Position numbers and translations under genes: made by a program. DNA of 64,000 bases from Paguma larvata (lineage: Eukaryota > Chordata > Mammalia > Carnivora > Viverridae), in NCBI GenBank assembly GCA_030068075.1, contig CM057826.1, positions 36,382,211 through 36,446,210 on the forward strand, given 5' to 3'. The notes under the pieces are model-generated. The model saw nothing but the letters and a program-made list of their open reading frames with translations. It was not told the origin of the DNA and did no database searches. This document shows positions 58,891 to 64,000 of this stretch, in pieces (positions within the stretch are counted from its first letter, which is position 1; each line of letters begins with the position of its first letter).

Positions 58891-59289
58891 AGAAGGAACC
58901 ACAATGGACTACTATGTGGCAATGAGAAAAAATGAAATCTGGCCATGCGTAGCAACATGGATGGAACTGTAGGGTATTATGTTAAGTGAAATAAGTCAGT
59001 CAGAAAAAGACAGATGCCATATGTTTCCACAAATAGGTGGACTTGGTGAGACTAAGCAAAAACCAGGGGGAGGGGAAGAGGAGAAAGAAAAAAAAGACAC
59101 AGAGAGGGAGGGAAATAAAACATAAGAGACTCTCAAAGACTAAGAACAAACTGAGGGTGAGGGAGATGGGGGGGGAGAGGGGGTGATGGGCATTAAAAAA
59201 GGGCACATGTTGGGATGAACACTGGGTGTTTTATGTAAACCAATTTGAAAATAAACTATTTTAAATTAAAAAAAAAAAAGAAGGAACCA
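58891..59289 (+). mobile_element. 5'-truncated L1 with exact 11-base duplication
   Basis: The element is 58902-59278: 'aatggactactatgtggcaa', 'tggatggaactgtagggtat', 'gaaataagtcagtcagaaaa', 'gatgccatatgtttccacaa', G-rich 3'UTR and 'gggatgaacactgggtgttt', then an A-tail. The duplication 'agaaggaacca' is at 58891-58901 and 59279-59289. The 3'UTR differs from the copy at 29.7 kb, so it comes from another L1 subfamily. Confidence 0.93.
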
Positions 59290-59450
59290 GACAGATATAA
59301 GCCTGATGACTCAAAGTCTACTGATTTAAATGTTAATCCCACTTTTAAAATACCATCACAGCAATATCTAAACTAGTGTTTGACAAAATAATGGGGCACC
59401 ACAGCCTAACCAAATCGACACATGAATCTAACCATCACGGTCCGCCCCTC
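59290..59450 (+). repeat. Ancient interspersed repeat tail, unnamed
   Basis: 'aaatgttaatcccactttta', 'aaataccatcacagcaatat', 'gtttgacaaaataatggggc' and 'accaaatcgacacatgaatc' followed by 'taaccatcac' match the end of an old dispersed repeat. A second copy of the end phrase is at about 60682-60722. Bases 59451-59857 are otherwise unremarkable. Confidence 0.5.
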
Positions 59451-59857
59451 ATCAAACTGGTGTCCATAGAAATCCTCTAAAACCATACTTTGTATCCAAA
59501 TACAGACGACAATGAGGTCATACTTCCATCTCACATAATACAACTATCCCGCATACCCCTGAAGACGCACTAACTCTTTCCCCAGAAAAGAAGGCAAAGT
59601 TCTTGGGTGATGTTCATCTTTCTCCTTGATACCTTGTACCTTAAATACTGTGATGTAAATTTAACAATAATTAAAATGCTACAATGTAACATTATACATT
59701 TTATGTTACATGATAAAGGGATAAAAGAGAGAAGAAAAAAAGTTATTTTCTGTACACACATACACCCACAAACATATTTGTAACAAAACAAGGAAGATAC
59801 AATCATAACAGTTATAGTCCTTGTTTCTGTAGCTAGTTACATAGTTGCAGTTGATAT

Positions 59858-60081
59858 CTGAAACTACCTTATTTTTAAAATAATTTTAATGTATTTTTTA
59901 AATTTATTTTTGAGAGAGAAAGATAACAGGGGAGAGGCAGACGGTATAGGAGAGAGAGTGCCAAGCAGGTTCCACACTGTCAGTGCAGAGCTCAATGCGG
60001 GGCTTGAATTTACAAAACATGAGCTGAAATCGAGTTGGACACTTAATCAACTGAGCCACCCAAGCTCCCTGAAACTACCTT
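59858..60081 (-). mobile_element. tRNA-SINE, antisense, 13-base duplication
   Basis: The body is 59871-60068: A/T-rich tail, 'tttatttttgagagagaaag', short GA part, 'cactgtcagtgcagagctca', and head 'actgagccacccaagctc'. The duplication 'ctgaaactacctt' is exact at 59858-59870 and 60069-60081. A section of the tRNA-related part is missing around 'acatgagctgaaatcgag'. Confidence 0.94.
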
Positions 60082-60399
60082 CTTGAAATACCCATTCTGC
60101 ATTTCTTTTGTCCTCGGTAAGTACCTCAGCTGATCATGGGGTCTCTACCTGGTGGGCTTACCCAAAACTTCACTTGTGAAAGGTCTGGGACATTAGTCGT
60201 CTTGGCTTGAATGGGTTATTGTAGTTTCCTAATAACTTTAATCACAGGGCATCACAGTACTGAAAGACACCTTAAAGGATCTCCTGTAAACTAGACATAC
60301 TTTTCCTTACCTCCATTTTAGCAGTCCAATTTCTCCTGTGTAATGAGGATCGATCATCCTAGTCAGTACAGTAACTCCCTCCTTTGCCTGTTTATTCAT
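60082..60399. other. No recognised feature
   Basis: Unique DNA. Confidence 0.4.
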
Positions 60400-60734
60400 A
60401 ACATGAGGAGGCTAGCGTGGCTGGGTGATAGTCCTAACTTCCAGTTCAATGAAATCATTATTATGTCTCCTGTTGGAAGCATCCCCCTCTTTGGAATTAA
60501 GATCTCCAGACAAGCAGATCATGAGGTCATGATAACAGCAAGCAAAACTTTTTCTAGTAGAGTGCTAGGAGTAATAGTGAATGGTGCTACTTCCATTTCT
60601 ACAGTTTGATTCCCAGACTCCTGAATTCTGGCTTTGAGAGAAATAGCACCATGTACTGGATACTGATGTAGAGCATATACTGGGCACCATAACCTAACTG
60701 AGTTGACACATAATTTTATCGTCCCAGTGAGCAA
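60400..60734 (+). repeat. Ancient interspersed repeat, unnamed
   Basis: The stretch with 'gtcctaacttccagttcaat', 'ctcctgttggaagcatcccc', 'gatcatgaggtcatgataac', 'gattcccagactcctgaatt' and 'gggcaccataacctaactga' reads like an old dispersed repeat in order. Its end is shared with 59290-59450. The frame 60343-60609 is its translation. The class is uncertain. Confidence 0.5.
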
Positions 60735-60900
60735 CTGTCTATATCCGAAATCTCTATCACAACTACTCAACTATACTGTTGTAGTGTGAAAGCCGTCATT
60801 AACGGCATGTAAACAAATGACTGTGGCTGTATTTCAATAAAACAAGCAGTGGGCTAGCTTTGGCCCATAGAACATAATTTGCCAACTTTTGATCTAAACA
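60735..60900 (+). mobile_element. DNA transposon fossil, probably hAT class
   Basis: 'cacaactactcaactatact', 'gttgtagtgtgaaagccgtc', 'gtaaacaaatgactgtggct' and 'gggctagctttggcccatag' followed by 'aacataatttgccaactttt' match the well-known fossil ending in 'ggatttggcccgcgggcc'. The family is not named from memory. Confidence 0.75.
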
Positions 60901-61142
60901 CTTCAGTGATGAGGCAGAGATTGTCCATCCGTGTAAGAAATCAAGACAGCAAATACAGTCTATAGAAAACACTTTAAATGTAAAAACAAATGTTCAGGCA
61001 AATTACAAGGAGTCTTATGTGTGTAAAGATCATGCAAAAAAAAAAAAAGAGGGGTAGGGGAAGGGAGAAAGGAACACATTATAGTTAAAATAATGAATAG
61101 AAATAAATAGCAAATATTTATCATAGGAAATCTGAAATGGTT

Positions 61143-61151
61143 CTATCTATC

Positions 61152-61192
<41 letters not shown>

Positions 61193-61203
61193 CCTACCTA
61201 CCT
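61143..61203 (+). repeat. (CTAT)n/(CTAC)n tetranucleotide microsatellite
   Basis: About 12 CTAT units, one CAT interruption near the start, then three CTAC units. A GTTT run (61244-61260) lies 40 bases on. Upstream, 60901-61142 is unique except for an A-run at 61037-61048. Confidence 0.97.
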
Positions 61204-61424
61204 TGTTTAGTCTTATAATTCAAATCCTTGAGCTTATCTTTTTTGTTTGTTTGTTTGTTTCCACTTGTTTAGTGATGCTAGGAGCAGCCAACCAATCTTA
61301 TTATATCTGCTAGTTTTCAAAAAATGTTTGGAAGTATCATATACACAGTCATCCAGCTCCTTATCATCACATCACTAATGGCCTATTTACAATGGTTCTT
61401 TTCACCAAGTACATCAGGATTAGC

Positions 61425-62488
61425 TAGCAAGAAAAAATTACAAGACATACTAAAAGGCAAAAACTACACCTTGAGGAAACAGAGTAAGCATCAGAACCAG
61501 AAATAGATGCGGCAGGGATGTTGGAATTATCAGACAGGGAATTTAAAATAATTGTGATCAAAATGCAAAGGGCTGTAATGTATAAATAAATAGGCTGTGA
61601 GAACATATGGGCAATGTAAGCAGAGAGATGGAATTTCTAAGAAAGAACCAAAAAAGAAATGCTAGATATAAAAAACACTGCAATGGGAATGAACAATTCC
61701 TTGGATAGACTTTTTAGTAGATTGGACATGACTGAGGAAAGAGTCTCTGAGTTTGAGGACATAACAGAAATCTCTAACTGAAAAGCAAAAAGCAAAACTG
61801 AAATAAGAACCATATATCTAAGAACTGTGGGAAAACTACAAAAGCTAAAAACCTACAATGCAGATATCAGAAGTCAGAAAAAGAGAGAAAAGTGCATAAA
61901 AAACATTTGAAACAATCATGACTGAGAATTTGCCTGACTTAACATCAGATACCAACTGTAGACCTAGCAAGCTAGAGAACTTCAATCAGGATAAATGCAA
62001 ACACAAAAGAAAAATAGGCACATTATGTTTAAACTTCAGGAAATCAAAAATACAGAAAAAAATTCTCAAAGGAGTCAGAGAAAAATAAATATTCTCTAGA
62101 GTAACTAGGTAAAAATTATATCTGACTTCCCAGAGAACATACAAACAAGAAGAAAATAGAGTAAAATATTTAAAGCGGTAGTAGAAAAACCCACCAACCT
62201 ACAATTCTGTATCCTGAAAATTTATCTTTAAAAAGCAAAGGAGAAATAAAGACATTCTCAGGGAAACAAAAAACAAAAACTGAGGAAATTTGTTGCCAGT
62301 AGGTCCACCTTATAAGATTCTCAAAAGAAGTGTTTAGAGATAAGGATAATAATATAGGTCAGAAATGTGGATCTACATAAAGAAAAAAAAGAACATCAAA
62401 AAAGAAATAAGTGAAGATAAAATAAAAACTGGTAATTTTAATTGATCTAACAAGTGACATGCCAAAATAATAACAGGGGCTATATATT

Positions 62489-62537
<49 letters not shown>

Positions 62538-62690
62538 GGCATTATGAATAAATGACAGTAATGATATAAGGGACAAGATAGAAGAATTAGGATAATTTTA
62601 TTATTAAAAAGTATTTGCATTACTTCTAAAGCAGTATAATGTTATTTGAAAGTTGACTTAGATTAGTTGTAAATGTGTATTGTGAACAAA
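61425..62690 (+). mobile_element. Older L1: ORF1 and inter-ORF region, broken
   Basis: Colinear with an older (L1MA/L1PB-age) ORF1: 'gggatgttggaattatcaga', 'gcagagagatggaatttcta', 'gaaagagtctctgagtttga', 'gaatttgcctgacttaacat' and 'caacctacaattctgtatcc'. The spacer follows, with 'ggtcagaaatgtggatctac'. Many stops and small deletions are present. A (CA)n has grown in the spacer at 62492-62531. Bases 61261-61424 may be its 5' part but are not recognised. Confidence 0.88.
62492..62531 (+). repeat. (CA)n microsatellite, about 20 units
   Basis: A pure CA run followed by 'tatatgg', inside the old L1. The antisense strand gives a Val/Cys-rich frame at 62373-62576 that is not a gene. Confidence 0.97.
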
Positions 62691-63492
62691 TCTATATGAG
62701 GAACATTACAAAACACTGATGAGAGAAGTTAAAGAAGAGTTAATCAAATGGAAAGATATTCCATTCAAGGATAGAAAGCACAATATGGGAAAAACATCAA
62801 GATTTTTTTCAGTTTGATCTGTATATTCAATACAATTTCAATGAAAATCTCAAGCAAGTTATTTTATAGATATTGCCAAACTGATCCTAAAGTTTATGCA
62901 TAGACAGAAAAGACCCAGAATATCCAATGCAACATTGAAGAAGATTAAAGTTGGAGGGCTGACACTATCCAACTTTCAGACATACTATAAAGCTACAATA
63001 ACCAAAACAACACAGGATTAGTGAAATCACAGACCAATGAAACAGAGTAGAGAGTCCAGAAATAGACTCACATAGAATCAACTGACCTTTGACAAAGGCA
63101 CAAAGGCAATACACTTGAGAAAAGACAGTTTTTCAAGGAATGGCGATGGAACAACTGGACATCTACAGGTTAAAGAAATGAACCTAGAGGCACCTGGGAG
63201 ACTCCATTGGTTAAGTGTCTCACTTCTGCTCAGGTCATGATCACACAGTTCATCAGCTCCAGCCCCACATCAGGCTCTCTCTTTCAGTGCAGACCCTGCT
63301 TCAGAGCCTCTGTCCCCCTTTCTCTCTGCCTGTCTCTGCCTCTGCTTGTGCTGTCTCTCAAAAATAAACTTTGAAAAATTAAATTAAAGTAAAGTAAAAA
63401 AATATCTTAAGTAGACACCATAAACCCTTCATAAAAAAGTGGATAAGAGATGTATATGGAAAATGGAAAACTACAAACTTCCCAGAAGAGGT
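62690..63492 (+). mobile_element. Same old L1 continues with late ORF2; middle deleted
   Basis: From 'gaggaacattacaaaacact' the sequence is late L1 ORF2: 'tggaaagatattccattcaa', 'caatgaaaatctcaagcaag', 'gacccagaatatccaatgca', 'gggctgacactatccaactt' and 'gacctttgacaaaggcacaa'. The endonuclease and most of the reverse transcriptase are absent, so about 2 kb or more of ORF2 is missing at the 62690 junction. A SINE splits it at 63186-63385. The L1 stops abruptly near 63490 at the retrocopy. Confidence 0.85.
63186..63385 (+). mobile_element. tRNA-SINE inserted in the old L1
   Basis: A diverged copy: 'gaggcacctgggagactcca', 'gctcaggtcatgatcacaca', CT-rich part, 'ctctcaaaaataaactttg'. L1 sequence resumes after an A-rich tail at about 63415. 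A weak duplication of the type 'aaagaaatgaacctag' / 'aaaaaaatatcttaag' is possible. Confidence 0.9.
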
Positions 63493-64000
63493 CTTTTTTG
63501 TTTGTTTGTTTTGTTTTTTCACACTGTTTTTTTTAATCAATTCTTTATTTAGGTAACAAGTCGGTTATGTTCACTGCATTGTATGAAACATCACAATACC
63601 ATACTGGAGAGGTACTATCAGTACAGCGTTGGATCAGAGTGGACAGTATGAACAATAAACCATTTTGCATTCTTCATTCCCTATCTTTTTACAACCCCCC
63701 ACACCCGGTAAAGGGACAGATAGCTTTTAACACCATCATGTAAAGCACTTTAACTTACAAGGCTAAAAATCTAAGGAATAAATAAAATATATTGTGGCAA
63801 TAATTCCTTTTAGGCCAAAAATCAGGTGCACAGTAAATCAAAGGGTCAGGAATGCTGTCGGTATGCAAGTGTGTGGCTCTCCAGAAACAGCTTCAGGAAA
63901 ACCTTACAGAAAATATCATGAATTCCATTTCACACAGGACCAGATGACGACTCATATTAACTACACACAAGGGCAGATTACATCCTGCTGGAACACAATT
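63493..64000 (-). pseudogene. Antisense 3'UTR of a retrocopied mRNA, runs off the window
   Basis: On the minus strand the sequence ends with a polyadenylation signal AATAAA (complement of 63544-63549), then 10 bases, then eight A (63527-63534), then more A-rich DNA ((GTTT)n on plus, 63494-63517). This is the signature of a processed mRNA copy and not of a gene end, where no genomic A-tail would be found. It interrupts L1 ORF2 sequence near 63490. The visible 460 bases are U/A-rich 3'UTR with no long frame. The source gene is not recognised. A true gene 3' end cannot be fully excluded. Confidence 0.6.

Noticed and set aside
61143..61203. Regular spaced repeats as a CRISPR array
   Set aside because: They are simple microsatellites without unique spacers, in an animal genome.
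1..64000. A novel defence system, operon or other undescribed multi-gene system
   Set aside because: There are no intact protein genes; the structure is explained by transposon layers and unique non-coding DNA.

Overview
This is mammalian nuclear DNA, almost certainly from a cat-family carnivore (Felidae). The decisive evidence is about 22 copies of a tRNA-derived SINE in the feliform form. Each has a head reading 'gcgcctgggtggctcag', a B box 'gttcgagcc', a 'tgctgacagctcagagcctgg' type body, a CT-rich stretch and an AATAAA-rich tail. A carnivore-type LINE-1 (L1) accompanies them. I find no intact protein-coding gene, no RNA gene and no bacterial or viral genome. The window reads as intergenic or deep intronic DNA built from layered retrotransposons.

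Layout. 1-7.9 kb: an old L1 3' end, a fossil repeat, two SINEs, a purine tract and a repeat-free block. 7.94-14.7 kb: one nearly full-length sense-strand L1 (5'UTR, ORF1, ORF2, 3'UTR), inactive, with a SINE, an A-run and a GT tract inside it. 14.7-29 kb: mostly unique DNA with SINEs, MIRs (three in a row at 27.2-27.9 kb) and a CA repeat. 29-46 kb: dense retrotransposon territory, including two nested SINE composites, a mariner-type MITE sitting inside a probable solitary LTR, and a near-consensus SINE with a perfect 16-base target-site duplication. 46-59 kb: SINE-poor, with long repeat-free blocks that are the best candidates for conserved non-coding (regulatory) DNA, plus a MER20 fossil and several very short 5'-truncated L1 insertions. 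59-64 kb: fossil DNA transposon pieces, a tetranucleotide microsatellite, an old internally deleted L1, and at the right edge what looks like the antisense 3'UTR of a retrocopied mRNA that runs out of the window.

Nothing here works as an operon or pathway. The relations that can be read are insertional: which element landed in which, in what orientation, and how old each one is relative to its host. Family names come from memory of consensus sequences, not from a database search. Most open reading frames in the window fall in transposons or are short chance frames.
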